Positions 20,770 through 33,500 of a stretch of 64,000 nt of DNA are shown here, in pieces. Numbering within the stretch: position 1 is the stretch's first letter; the number at the start of each line of letters is the position of its first letter. Both the position numbers and the translations under genes were made by a program. The notes under the pieces are model-generated. The model saw only the letters and a list, made by a program, of their open reading frames with translations, did no database searches and was not told the origin of the DNA. Source of the DNA: Panonychus citri (taxonomy: Eukaryota; Arthropoda; Arachnida; Trombidiformes; Tetranychidae); NCBI RefSeq assembly GCF_014898815.1, contig NW_026515468.1, forward strand, positions 1 to 64,000, given 5' to 3'.

Positions 20770-21430
20770 TCCGAAAGAACTATTTGGATGGTTTTAGTTT
20801 TCATTTATAATTGGGCAAATGCCCACTTTTTTCCAACTAGGATTTATGTTTCGACTTGACTGGCCTCAATTTCGGAGCTATGTTTATTACATCGACCTGA
20901 TCAATATTCCGGGGGAAATATCTTCGGAAAAGAAACTACAAAGAAAGAGGAGCAATAGAGTTCTAATACAGTTCGCTTTGGCATTAGCTTTACATCTATT
21001 AGGCACTTCTTCTTATATAATATTGAAAAAGTTTCACATTGGAATATTTCTATTCTTCATGTTTTTGGTATTCGGTTATAGCTGTTTACTGGTCATTCTA
21101 AATGATTCTACAGTTTGTCTATCATTCACATTTCAAACGATCAATTCGTCGATCGAAAGGTTCAACTTTACTGACGATGAAAGGATTCAACTTGATCGTT
21201 TGAAAACTTATCAGAAAAACTATTTCTATGCTGTTCAGTCAACATTGTCAGCTGAATCTTTCTTCAAAGATTTGGTTACTTTTCATTATTCACGAGATTC
21301 ATTGGATATTATTATTTTATTTTTTTCGATTGCCTTTCGAGCAGAAGATCTAATCATTTATTGTATCCGGTTTTTTGGTAAAAATACTTGTGATCAGTTT
21401 AAAGTATTCAATAAACTCGAACCCTGGTAA
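20770..21430 (+). pseudogene. Gustatory receptor relic lacking N-terminus and C-terminal exon
   Basis: Closely matches residues ~60-250 of the receptor at 16607 (FRLDWPQFRSYVYYIDLINI, RIQLDRLKTYQKNYFYAVQS). The N-terminal part is missing or out of frame near 20780-20820. The 3' end departs after SIAFRAED and reaches a stop. The terminal exon expected next is absent here but a copy lies at 23055-23313, on the far side of DEG/ENaC gene 3. Confidence 0.8.
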
Positions 21431-21936
21431 TACTTCACTTTCACATTTAATCATTTAATGAAAATTAACAAACCTCAATTCAGAAAAATCAAAATTATCG
21501 AAACTCATTTTCACAAAACAATAATCACTAATAACCTTAAGATAACCATGAGTTTTTTTATTAATGAATTGATTTCGTCGATTAATTGATGAGGATCAGT
21601 TTGGAAGCTAACCACAAGACATGCCTTCATCCATCAACTAAGACCTTACTGAAATTATAATTAAATTTAAATAGACTAAAATCTAAGAGAGAAAGGTGGA
21701 GAGAGACGTCGATGTAGATCGTAATTATAATAACCACATACCACTAGTTATTCAGAGATAATTTATCTAAAGTGAGGTGATATTGAAATTATGTTATGAA
21801 TATTAATCAATCAGATCTCAAATTATACATGTAGATGAGAGAATCAATTGCGGAAAGTTACAATGTAAAGTTTTGCTCAATAGATGGTTAGTAACAGTTA
21901 TACTTACTTGAATGATAACGAAAATTAATTATATAG
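21431..21936 (+). other. Intergenic before DEG/ENaC gene 3
   Basis: No gene. The final ~150 bp resemble the 5' flank of gene 2 (19450-19610), so this block was probably duplicated together with the channel gene. Confidence 0.5.
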
Positions 21937-23000
21937 ATGGCTTTTAAACATAAAATAGCCATTTTATTCTTAGTCTGTGCTACAATTATAAGTTTACCTT
22001 ATGTTCAATTTGCAACTAAGCAATTTATGCAAGGGGCAACCCAAATGAGTGCAAATTTAAGGGAAATAGACCTGAGAGATCCATTTCCTGATATTTACAT
22101 GAGTGTTCCGATCGACAATGAAAGTCTTGACTTACCATTTAATATTCCGGAAAATGATCGAGACAATCAAGATTATATCGATTTTATTACAAATTTAACC
22201 ATTGGAGAGATTGGTAATACTCTTCGACCTGAACTCAAACACTTCTCCATGTACATCAGGAAGCCAAATTTGCGAACGCGAGAAATCAGTCATCAATGTC
22301 CAGTGACCTATTTCACCAATGGTTTCGAGATATTTTTAAAATCTCATGTGTTAAGCTGCCCTTGTCGTAGCTCAATATTCAGAATTTACCACAACTTATC
22401 AATCTATTCATTGATATTAACGGAACAAGAGTCGATTGACAGTCTCTATGTTTCGAATCGTAATGACTTAACATCAATAACCAATGGTCAAGATCATATG
22501 CTAGTTAGTATTATTAAGTATATCACCGACACGGCTCTATACCCGGTTGGTCCTGTGTGTGATAATCGTTCACAACATAGTTATCATGATTGTGTCATCG
22601 ATGAATCGAAAAGTTCGTTGGCAAGTTCATTTGAACTCTTTACAGTTGTACCTCTTTTCAATTCGACTTTTGATAACTATCGATATTTAAATCTAAATGG
22701 TAAAATGAATACATCATCAATCTTTTCTAATTGCTATAAGCCACTAGCAGCTTGTGAATACACTACTTATCATACGACCGCTACAATGTTTAATATTCAT
22801 TCGAATCACTCTTCTCTTAGTTTCTCACTTGATCATTCAACGGAGATCGAAAATTATATTGAGTATTCATATAATATATTCGCCTATTATTTCACTATTA
22901 TAAATATTGTCACATTTTGGTTTGGTGTCAGGCCTATCCATTTATACTTTGCTTGACTGCTTCACGTCTTCAATATTCAGCTTTTAAAATTGACCATAAT
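21937..23000 (+). pseudogene. DEG/ENaC-like channel gene 3, frame-damaged
   Basis: Reads as 339 residues (stop at 22956), very close to gene 2. Two small deletions near 22330-22362 (one base, then two bases) compensate each other, so that the segment after GFEIF reads KSHVLSC in place of KISCVKLPP, one residue shorter. The last membrane segment is then shifted out of frame at about 22925: the expected family-like TM2 continues in another frame to about 22987, while the actual frame ends early in VRPIHLYFA. With the channel-lining helix lost it is probably a pseudogene. Confidence 0.75.
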
Positions 23001-23054
23001 CTCTAAGTGCGCACGAATTTTCCCAGCTTCATACAATAGCAAAACTTGATTTTT

Positions 23055-23313
23055 CATGACGGGATAGATCAGGTAAAGTTATAATTATTTTTTACGCGCA
23101 ACCATTCAATTGATTCAATTGATTCATGTGATTTCTATTTATTAATATATTCACATACAGATGAAAATTTTCTATATTGAATAACAAAATGTTAATAGTA
23201 ATGTTGGTTTCACTTTCTTTGATCTCGTGTTAATCTCACCCAATTTCATCACGTCACTTTTAACACTTTCATTCACTATTTTACTTGGATTGATCAATTT
23301 TGTCAACCATTGA
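23055..23313 (+). pseudogene. Orphan 3' end of a gustatory receptor
   Basis: Near-copy of 17507-17724: the donor-site end of exon 1 (GATCAG then GTAAAG), the intron, and the terminal exon encoding the SPNFITSLLTLSFTILLGLI helix. The exon carries small indels at its start. It is the probable missing end of the relic at 20770-21430. Confidence 0.75.
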
Positions 23314-23329
23314 AACATTTAATCAAAAT

Positions 23330-24199
23330 GAACATAAATATCATATGGATTCGTATTCATGAATTACTGTAAAGATTATGCTAATCCATAGATGGCACAC
23401 CTCAATCCAAACAAATCTACTTCAAGAATCAATAATTCACCTAATCAACTAATTTACTGAACCAAATTATCAACTACTACCCATTTGAGATGATTAATAT
23501 TAATAATTAATAATTGATTTTCTTCATGAACTTTGAATTAAAGTCTAAATGAAGGCTAATTATTGAATGCAACATAATATTAAACATGATTTTACCCTGT
23601 AAATGATAATATAATAACCACTGTTCTAATGGTCCAAAATAATGACCAAACGATTATCATCAACTGACAACAAGATGATAATTGTAATACACCTGATGAA
23701 CACTTAGATAATTGTAGTGATATTGAAATCCTGAAAAGAATATCAATTGATATAACAAATGACCTTGAAAAGATGATACGTCATCAAGAGGATTTGGTTA
23801 ATTATGATTAAAGGTTTGAGTTTAAATCTGATCAGAATTCAATGAGTTCACATGAGTCAATTATCATGATTGGATAAAATTTTATGACTCTCAGAACTCA
23901 TATTAGATGAGTTTGATTAAATTTCTTTTGTTTTTCTTTTCAATTGTGTCCAAGTGAAAATCTTCTGAACTAATATTTCAATGATTTCGTAATAATATCA
24001 CTCCCTTGGAATCATTTGGTTCAATTATCGTATAGATGAAAATGATTCAGTTCATAATTATAAGTTTAATAAACTTCTGAAAAAAATCCCATGTGAGTTG
24101 ATCAAATGTTATCACCAAAGTTACCGTTAGTTTAAGTTCCTACTTACAAAGACAAGATTGGTTGATCAATGATCGTAAACAATTAGCTAATTGTCTGAA
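23330..24199 (+). other. Duplicated intergenic block upstream of DEG/ENaC gene 4
   Basis: No gene. 23330-23460 matches 17736-17930 (sequence downstream of gustatory receptor 1). 23480-23870 matches 14214-14600. The block shows that a receptor-plus-channel unit was duplicated. The last 150 bp before the ATG are unique and probably promoter. Confidence 0.6.
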
Positions 24200-25324
24200 A
24201 TGTACCTTAAACACAGAATCGCGATTTTTTTCTGTTTGGCTTGTTCATTTTTCTGGATTCCTCATGTTTATCAGATCACAGAGCGATACCTTCAGAAGAA
24301 AGTTAATCTCAACAGTCGTGTTAACTTCACTGCGATTCGAGATGTTTTCCCCGACATTTACATGATTGTATTCATTGATAATCGAAGTTTAGATTTGCCG
24401 TTTACCATTCCGAAGAATGACCGTGAAAATCCAGCTTATATCGATTTCATTACGAACTTGACCATTGGAGAGATTGGAAATAGTCTTCGAGATGAGCTGA
24501 AATCTTTTTCCATGTACATAAGTAACCCGAATCTATGTATTGGTGACTCTGTAAACGAGTGTCCAGTTACTTATTATACCGATGGATTCGAGATTTTCAT
24601 CAAAATCTCGTGTATTCAGATTCCGTACCATAATCGTCGATCGTTGTTCAAAATTTCTCATAACATATCGACCTATTCATTGATATTGACGGAACATGGA
24701 TCGATGGACAGTCTTTACTTTTCACATCGTAACGATATAACTTCAATGACTCGTGGTCAGGAGGAAATGTTGATCAGCGTCGGTAAGCATACGAAGTTTA
24801 TTTACCCGCCACCCGATGGTCCAATTTGCGAGAATCGGACACAACACAGCTTTCATGATTGTAAGACTGAAGAATCGGAAAGACTATTGCAAAGTTCATT
24901 CGAGCTTGCAACGGTTGTACCTCTTTTCGACGAGACTTTTGATAGTTTTCGAATGTTGTATCTCAACAGTTCAACGAAAACGGCACTTAACTTTTCGGGC
25001 TGCAAAACGAGAGTCGCTGCGTGTCGATATGTCAGTTACGATACAACACCGACAATTCTTGGAACTCACTTGAACGAATCTTCTCTCACCTTTGTTTTGG
25101 ATCGATCAATGGACGTTCAATGTCATGTCACTTACGATTTCACTTGGCCTGAGTACGTTTTTGAAGTTATTGAGATCGTCTCGATTTGGCTTGGATTCTC
25201 AGTTCTATCTATTCTCACCCTGATGGCGGAAACTTGTTTAATGATAGTTTCTTATATCAAATCAACTGCAATCTCCAAGTTCAATCGAGTTTTCCCAAAT
25301 TTCTCAGTCATATTAAAACAATAA
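24200..25324 (+). CDS. DEG/ENaC-like channel gene 4, intact
   Basis: About 374 residues from ATG 24200, by alignment with MYIKQRVAIFF of gene 5. Same layout as gene 1: TM1 directly at the N-terminus, FPDIYMIVFIDN box, extracellular Cys pairs (CPVTYY, CENRTQHSFHDC, CRYVSYD), and TM2 EIVSIWLGFSVLSILTLMAE with the G-x-S signature. Protein divergence from gene 1 is clear, whereas genes 1-3 are nearly identical over their middle. No frame damage. Confidence 0.75.
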   Translation: MYLKHRIAIFFCLACSFFWIPHVYQITERYLQKKVNLNSRVNFTAIRDVFPDIYMIVFIDNRSLDLPFTIPKNDRENPAYIDFITNLTIGEIGNSLRDELKSFSMYISNPNLCIGDSVNECPVTYYTDGFEIFIKISCIQIPYHNRRSLFKISHNISTYSLILTEHGSMDSLYFSHRNDITSMTRGQEEMLISVGKHTKFIYPPPDGPICENRTQHSFHDCKTEESERLLQSSFELATVVPLFDETFDSFRMLYLNSSTKTALNFSGCKTRVAACRYVSYDTTPTILGTHLNESSLTFVLDRSMDVQCHVTYDFTWPEYVFEVIEIVSIWLGFSVLSILTLMAETCLMIVSYIKSTAISKFNRVFPNFSVILKQ

Positions 25325-26191
25325 AATTTCACCCATCAAGACAATCAACTAACTATCTCTCGAAAAGGTCTTAATTCATCAGAGATTCTGAAATAGTGAT
25401 TATCTTTTTAATTATTGATAACTTGTTATCCATATATGATTGCTATTAACTCATAAGTGGCTGATAACAACTGATACATTTATGAGAAATGAATTGTATT
25501 AATAATTAAGAAAACACTTTGAATTTGATAAAAAAATAAAATTGATCAACTTTGAACTATTAATAATTAATTGCTGCAATTATCATACTTTATTCAATTT
25601 TAATTCTGTTAATCGATCAGTTTATAAAAACTAATCAGATATGGATGCTGATTCTTCATGAAACCAATAATAACATGATATTAGAATTACTTTGGAAATG
25701 ATTTCAATTATAATTGATGTAGAATTTAATTGCACTGGTCAAACAGTTATAATTAATTTCTGTAAAATAATTACCATTGTAAAATATGATTAGGATTCAG
25801 CTAATTGTTGTAATGACATTGAAATACTGACCAGAATACCAATTAACTAGGTGACCTTGAAAAAAATGTTCATTTACAAAATTCATTCAAATTAAATGAT
25901 GAGCTTGAAATTTTGACCTTTTATATTAATGAACTTAGTTAATTGATTAAGTAAAACAATTACTATGATTAGCTAATTGAGCTAAAGTGACACTCAGAAT
26001 TTGGATTGAATTTTTTGTTTTGTTTCGTTTCAATTTAGAAAAGGGAATCGTAGTAACGATTTCGTAATCATTTCGACTTTTGAAAATCTTCTGGTTCAGT
26101 TATCATATTGATCGTTTCGTAAGTGTGAACATCCCTTCCTGATTCTTTGACCATTAAGTGAGTAGTTCCAAGTTAATCTTCATTTAGATTT
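25325..26191 (+). other. Intergenic, ending at element 2
   Basis: No gene. 26000-26130 is similar to 23930-24040 upstream of gene 4, so this is probably the original 5' flank of DEG/ENaC gene 5, now cut off from it by element 2. Confidence 0.5.
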
Positions 26192-27179
26192 TGTGAGGAA
26201 AATTTAATAAGAAAACTTATTAAAAGGAAATCTTAAGTAATAAGAATGAGAAACAAAGGTAATTGTGTTGAATTAGATCTAAAGATCACAGAGTAAGAAA
26301 TGATTATTGATTATCCGAAAGGATTAAAGATTAATCTAATGATTAATATTGAAAATTCCAAATGAATTTACTTAAGTAACGTTCACAACAATCAAGAGAT
26401 TCCAATCTGTCCCACACAACACAGATTATAATTAAGATTCGAATTCAGGATTCTGACAATGTGAGTAAACATGTAATTAAGTTTATTGAAAATTGAAATT
26501 GGTTAACTGAAACTTTAGTTGAATAAAATAATCAAATTACAATTGTAATTAAAACTGATAAAAACAAAATTAAGAGAATTGAATCTAATTAAACTTAGAG
26601 AGTAAAGTACAAATATAATAATTAATTTCACTAGAGTGATCTTAACATTTTCATTGTAAAACTTCATCTCTGCCGTTAATTCAATTAACATGAATTTTTA
26701 AAGACAAAAAGAAAGAGAAGATAATGAAAAAGACAGAGAAGATAAAATTGGTTTTTCGAAGAGAAAAGAAAGGAAGATTTTGTCTTACTTTTAACTTCAG
26801 TTTACAAAAGAAATTATTAATTGAGTCAAAGGCACAAGTCTTATCTCATTAGTGATAAGCTCACATTTTGAACCCTTGGGAAAATGGTAACTTTAGTTAT
26901 ACAAAAACAACTTCCATAAATGGTAAACCCATAAGGTTATGTCGCGACGATAGTCTAGTTAACCATTTACTTAGAAAATGACAATAGTCAAAAAACGGTT
27001 GAAGTCAACACATTGAACTTGTGATTAAACACAACCCATAATCAACTAATTGTCGTTAAATTGTGATTAAACTAAAGTTAATTAAAGTTAATTAAGAAAA
27101 TAATTAAATTGTTTCAGTTAATTGTGATTAAGAAAATAAGAAAATAATTGAATCAGATGAGCCAAAAGGCTACCCTTCA
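26192..27179 (-). repeat. 3' LTR of element 2
   Basis: 988 bp. It differs from the other LTR at roughly twenty positions, several of them length changes in A or T runs. Flanked outside by ATTT. Confidence 0.93.
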
Positions 27180-27218
27180 GTGCCCCAGTTTTTGATTAGG
27201 ATTACTCTTCTGTTCAAT

Positions 27219-30200
27219 TTATTGAGTATTTGATTGACCACCATGGTTACGATTATATGGAATAATTTGATTGTTTGTTTGATTCCATTCATCTGTTCCT
27301 GGATCTACTTCACTAACATGAATTCCGAAATCTTCTGGAAGTGGAAGTGGATTTTCCTCCGTTGGTACAGCACATTTATCATAATCGTAAAAAGGTTCAC
27401 CTTTAGGTCCATAGTGAGTAAAATAATTCCAATTTTTAGGCCATTCGGCTTTCTTTTCTTTAACTCTTGTTGAGTAAATATCGAAAACTCTAGCGACTCG
27501 TCGATTATTACATGTTGAATCTTGATTCTTATTATGAATACCATCACCAATGAATCCACATTTTCTTTCAATCTCTTGCCAAAAGGCATATAAAGTTGAC
27601 ATGAAACTATTTTCAACAGCGGGTGAATGGTCCACTTTTAATGGTGAACCTTGAAAACAAGGAAGGCTATTAAGCTCAATGAGCATGGGGTTTCATAATA
27701 AGGTGAAAAGAATTGTAATTTCATCTTAGGTCTGAGAAGATCGATTTCATCCTTTTGGAGACCAAGAGCTGTTAGTTGCATGATTAGATTAGTACCAACT
27801 AATTGTTCACATATCACTAGATAAGGAATCACTGGTCACGAATTGATTGAAGATTCTTAGCATGTTTTAAGTCGCTATAACGAACACCATGATGATGAGT
27901 TTCTAAATGAATATTAGATGAATATCTAACGAAACTTTCATAGATGATTTGTTGATGATTAACAATTACAATCCAAATTGGTCGTTGTCTAGTCTTTTCT
28001 CTTAGTCCTTGTTGAACTTGATATTGTTCATAGACACCAGCATAAGCCATATTAATAGAAAAGACCAAATCAGGATTTTCATGTTTTTCGGTGTTGATCT
28101 TAATCTTCTCAGCATAATCATCAGGAAGAGTTGGAATTTGAATATGAGTTAATTTATTAAATACTTCAATTGATTCCTTGTATTTAATTGCCTGTAAATG
28201 AGCGAAACCTGAGTTGCTCGTTGATGATGATGTTGATGATGATGACAATCTTCTTTCCCGATAATTGTTATTAGTTGTTCTTTGAATTTCTCTCATTGAT
28301 GGAAATCTTTTAGGAATGACTCTCATGAGAGTTTCAGCTGTATCATTTTCTACCAAGGAAAAAACATCAATACGGATAAATGGTAATCCTGGATCGTAAT
28401 ATTTTCTTGGTATCTCTTGATAAGTTCGTGATGGTCTAGGTGTTCCATAAGCACGAGTAGCCCATTCAGCCGATGCTCTGATGAGATAATCAGGAACTGA
28501 ATAACTAAAAATGGTTCGGGGTTTGATAAAATCGTCTGGTTTCGGTTTTTTACCATAAATTGGATCGAAGCCCAAGCTTTCAACCCATTCTTCTCCTTCA
28601 TAAATTGGCTCTTCTGGATCTTTCCATCTACTATAAGTAAGATTGGTCAAACTCGTTCCAAGATTAGGAATGAAATTTCTAATATAATTAGGAGCAAGAA
28701 GAGGATCATCAGGATTATTATCCCGTTCAATCAAAACGTAAGCATAACGTTTAAACTTTTCCTCATATCGCTCTGGATGAGTTTGACTTTTGGAAGAGCA
28801 TGATGAAGCTATAGCTTTTTCAAATGAGGAGGTAAAATGATGAAATTGATTTTGTAAATTGTTAAACTCTTTGATTGTTTCTCCATATTTGAATTTATCT
28901 TTGAGATTGAACTCGTATTCTTCATCGATTAATCCTCGTCTACAACTTGACTCATGTTTGAGAAACTCGGTAGTTTTCAATTGTTCACCACAACAATTAC
29001 GACGACAGATTAGTAAAGCTGAATTGTATCGTTCCAATGAAGATGATGAAGGCACTTTAGTGAATTTTGGATAATCATTTTTTGGAACAAATTTTACAAT
29101 ACAATTGATTGTAATGCAAGAAGCTTTAGTTTGATGATCAGGAGGAGAAAAACCAAGAGCAACAATAGTTTGTCTTAACCAGAAAACACATTGAGAACAA
29201 TACCATTGATTACATGATGAACAAATTATTGGTTCGATTGATATATGCTCACAAAGGTTACAACTTATAGTTGGTAAAAGTTCATGAATCTCTTCAAGAA
29301 TGACCTTTGATAAAGGTAATCCTTTAGGAATATTATCAGTTTTTATCTTGTAAACTTCAGGTGAAGAAATGAGATTATGATAAATCTTTTCTAAGATTAG
29401 TCGACAATATTTAATCTTTTCTCTTTAACTTGAGAGCTTTTTTCTGCTTCAGCTCGAACCTCAAAAACTTTTCCTTAGACATATAATCTGGTCTCACATC
29501 AGTGGAATAGGAGCTGGAAACATGTTCGGAGGCCATGGATAATCTTTCGGTCCAGGGTAAGGACAAGGTCTTTCATGACGAAAAGTATTCGACATAGATG
29601 GAGGAGGTGGATATCGATATTTATTACCTTTAGGTTGATTTTTACTTTCTTGGTCATAACCACGATGGTGATTAGGTGAAGAAGTGGTCATTTTCAATTC
29701 AACTTGTAGTTGTTGAACTTCATTGTTCATTGATGACCGATAAGTTTGTGCAGTTACAAGATTATCCATCGACTTATTTTTGTCATTAGATCGATTACTC
29801 GAAACTGGTTTCGATTGATATCTTGGTACGTAAATTCCAGATGAAGTTGAAGGTGCATATGGATCGAAATCCAAAGGAACAGGATTAATAGGATGTTGAG
29901 TTTGTCTATCGACTCGACTCTGAGATGAAAACTGTTCTTTTGTTTGAGTAGAAGTTGATGATGAAGTAGATGATCTTCTTTTTCCATACCTTTCGGTTGG
30001 TGGTGAACTTTGTCTTTTTCGATTCTCATAAGCCAAATATTCATCTTCTAATCTAAAAGATTCAAGCGATTGTTTTGGAGCCGAAGGAAAAAATCGACGT
30101 TTATTTGTCGGAGGCTCAACATAACTTGGATCAATCGAAATATCGATTTCATCTGAAGATGATGATTGAGAAGAATCCAAAGTAAAGTCTTTGAAGACAG

Positions 30201-30522
30201 AATCAAGAGAAGAAGTTGGAGATCGTTGAGATGATTTAATCTCAGCTTCCATTGGTTCACTTGTTGGAACAGATTTTCTTGGAACAACAATTGGAACTAA
30301 TTTATAACCAATAGGTGCAAAATCTTTCCATGATTCATTAGGAATTAAGATAACATCATTATCTTCACTTGGATTTTCACCACGATTATCAGAAGCTTCA
30401 GTTAATTGAGTAACTGGATCAGGAACAGGAACTTCATTACCATCTTCATCAATACGAAAAATCAAAGTTGTTAACTTTTTCGTAACAGAATCAGTTGAAT
30501 TTGGAGATTTTGTTGGTTCCAT
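27219..30522 (-). pseudogene. Third ORF of element 2: RING-like, TRAF-like and REX-type exonuclease fold, frameshifted
   Basis: Starts at ATG 30522 just after pol. The N-terminal ~340 residues are Ser/Pro-rich and disordered (29494-30522). The frame breaks near 29430-29500. The RING-like block (CNLCEHISIEPIIC..C...YCSQC, about 29180-29270) and TRAF-like finger (CRRNCC...H.SSC, about 28940-29010) follow, then the exonuclease-fold region (27829-28090: FSINMA, VIYESFVR-like strand, HGVRYSDL). After another break the VGTNL and D..LLRP segment appears at 27700-27830, and the last part (27219-27686) has a VDHSPAVENSF segment in the place of the third exonuclease motif. The same order as in element 1 implies the ORF is an inherent part of this retroelement family. 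As in element 1 the catalytic DxE of motif I is replaced. Confidence 0.65.
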
Positions 30523-30568
30523 AATTTTAGTTGAATCAATCACTTTTCACCTTTACAAAAGTAAAACT

Positions 30569-33500
30569 TTACGAGTAAAATGAATTCACTGAAATATGAA
30601 TAATTTTGGTGATGAGATTTGAACAAATAAATTGGTGAGATTTGATGAAGATAATTGAAAAATTGAGCAAAAGTTGAAACAATTGAAACACTTGAGTGAT
30701 GTTAAGTTGACCAAAGATGACTTTGAACTGGTTAAGTAAAGAAGATAATTGGAAGATAAAAGTGAGATCTCCTTTTCTCTGTTTTCTCAAGAAAGATGAT
30801 GACTTATGAAAACAATTTGCAATCACTTTAGTGGTGAGAAAATTTCTGCGATCATTTGAATGATTAACAAGAGTTAAATCAACTTTGGTTATCAATTTAC
30901 TTTTGTGATCATTTGCTTCTGAAGTAAATGTGATCGGGTTAACATAACAAAAATTAACAAAAGTTAAATTACTTGATTGATTTTGTTTATATTTCGCTCT
31001 AGTGAGTCTTTGATTGTTATTTGATGAATCGATAACTTGTTGTTGACTAATTAGTCGATCAGCGGTGTTATATGTTTTCCTCTTGTTTAAATGAAAATCA
31101 TCAGATTGATTTGTTTGTGTATTATCGTCAATTTGTTCATTAATTGGAATGGAATCAACAGATTCATTGGACTCAATTGACTCATTATGAAGACTATTAT
31201 CATTTCCAATGACATTGGGTAAGTTGGAAGAAACCATTTGATCCGAATTATTTTGATTATCGTTATTAGTTAATTTAACATGATCCAAATTTTCTGGTTC
31301 TAACCAATGATTTGATTCAATGTTGAAATAATGATCTCTCAATCTTTTCATGCTTTCACTCAACTCTCCTCTGAACAATTTTGAATTCATGACATTAGCA
31401 GTAAACAAATCAAATTCTTCTGAATTCGGATTCAATAACAATAATGATCCTTTTTTCATACCATAAATCATATACGGTCCATGGTAACGTGGTAGAAGTT
31501 TCTTTGAAATGTCTTTCGATTTTGATTCATTTTTTAACCAAATGAACTCACCAATTCGATAAGGAGGTCGTTGATGTAATCTTCTTATTCTGTCAATCTG
31601 ATAATTTTGTTGAGCTTTCAATCGAGCGTATGCGATTTTCTTAGCTTTAGCTTGAGATAAAATTGATTTTCTATCCAATTCCAAGTGATTATCAAGTGAA
31701 TCTCTTGGTTGTTGTCCAAAGACAAGAAAGTAAGGAGAAAATCTCGTAATTTTATGTACAGATGTATTGATAGCATAAAGCGAACGTTCCAAACTTTTAT
31801 CGAAATTATTAGTTCCATGTTCAGTAACTAATGTTCTTAACCGTTCAGCTATCGTTCGATTAGCTCGTTCAACAATTCCTTGTGACTGCGGATGATATGG
31901 AGTAGAAATTTCATGTTTGATATTTAAATTCATTAAATATTGATGACACTTTTCCGATAGGAAATTTGTACCACGATCAGTTTGAATGACTTTCGGTTGA
32001 CCAAATAAGTTGAAGAATTGATCAAGAAACTTGATAACAGTTGTAGCGGTTTGATCTCGATAAGATTTAGCATAAACAAATCTAGATAATGTATCTACCA
32101 ATACTAAGATTATTCGTTTAGTGTTTCCAATAGTAATTGGTCCTTGTGCATCTAATTCCAATCGCTCAAAGTTATTCTCAGGAATAGGTTTGGAACTTGG
32201 TTCAACATAAATAATTGATGTTGGTTTTGAAACCGAACAAGTTTCACAATTATTACAAAGTTGAACTATCGCATGAAACAAATTTTTCATATAATATCGT
32301 ATAGATATTGCAAGAAAAGTTTTCTCGGGGCCGAAATGTCCACCAGTTTGCGACGAATGATAGAATTCAAAAAGTTGCTTAAGTATCTCATGATTGATTA
32401 TTACTTTTGTTGGAGCATCATCATCAATAGATTTTCGATGAAGCAAGTGATTTTTTAAAATGTATTTCTTCATAATCGATTGATTACCATTCTTAAGCTG
32501 ATCGATAATTGTTTGACAATCAATATCTTTGCTTTGAAAATTCAAAATCTTTTCACGTAAAGTATCAGTTTCAACAGTAAAAAGTAGAATCGGTGGAGAT
32601 CCAATATCCAAAGATGGATTTTCCAAAGCAAAATTTACCACGTTCAGACCAAAATCGTAAATTTCTCTATCGACATTCAACAAATTTGTTATTGAATAAA
32701 CTTTTTCAAGATATTCTTCTTCAGGGTCAATTATCTTTCTATGTTCCCATTCTGTTTGCACTCTAGAGAGACAATCGGGAGCATGTAATGAGCCTTTTTT
32801 GTATATCACTTTGAACTTATATTGTGATAACATAATAGACCAGCGTTGTAATCGTGCGTTTTTAAAATTTACTTTTGTTATCGTACAAAGCGCATGATGA
32901 TCAGTTTCAACTATAAACTCTTCACCTTCCAGGTAATGTTTATATTTTTCAACACCAACAAGAACAGCATATAACTCTTTTTCAGAGACTGAATAATTAA
33001 TTTGATGTTTTTGTAATTTTTGGCTGAAGAACGAAATCGGAAGCCAATCTTTAACGTTCTCAATCGGAGTCTCTTTAGAGTAATCAGGTGAATTTCGATC
33101 TTCCTGTAACAGAATTCCACCAACAGCGAAATTTGATGCGTCAACAGAAATCTTCCTTCTCATCTCGGGATCGAAATGTACCAACATTGTTGTTGTAATC
33201 AATGAATTTTTCAAGGTGTCTAAAGCCTTTTTATCTTCAGGAAGTAATTGAAACTTTCTCTGTTTAGATATTATTCGATATAATGGAGCAGCGAGAGTCG
33301 AATAATTTTTAATGTATCGAGAAAAATAATTGTAACATCCAAGTATGGATTGTAGTTGTTTCGTCGTTTTAGGATAAGGCAATCGTTTAAGAGCTTCGAC
33401 CTTCTTTGGATCAGGTCTAATCCCTTCGCCATTGACCAAATGACCAAGTAACGGGATTTCAGTGTAACCAAATTTGCATTTTTCTAACTTTACCTTTAGG

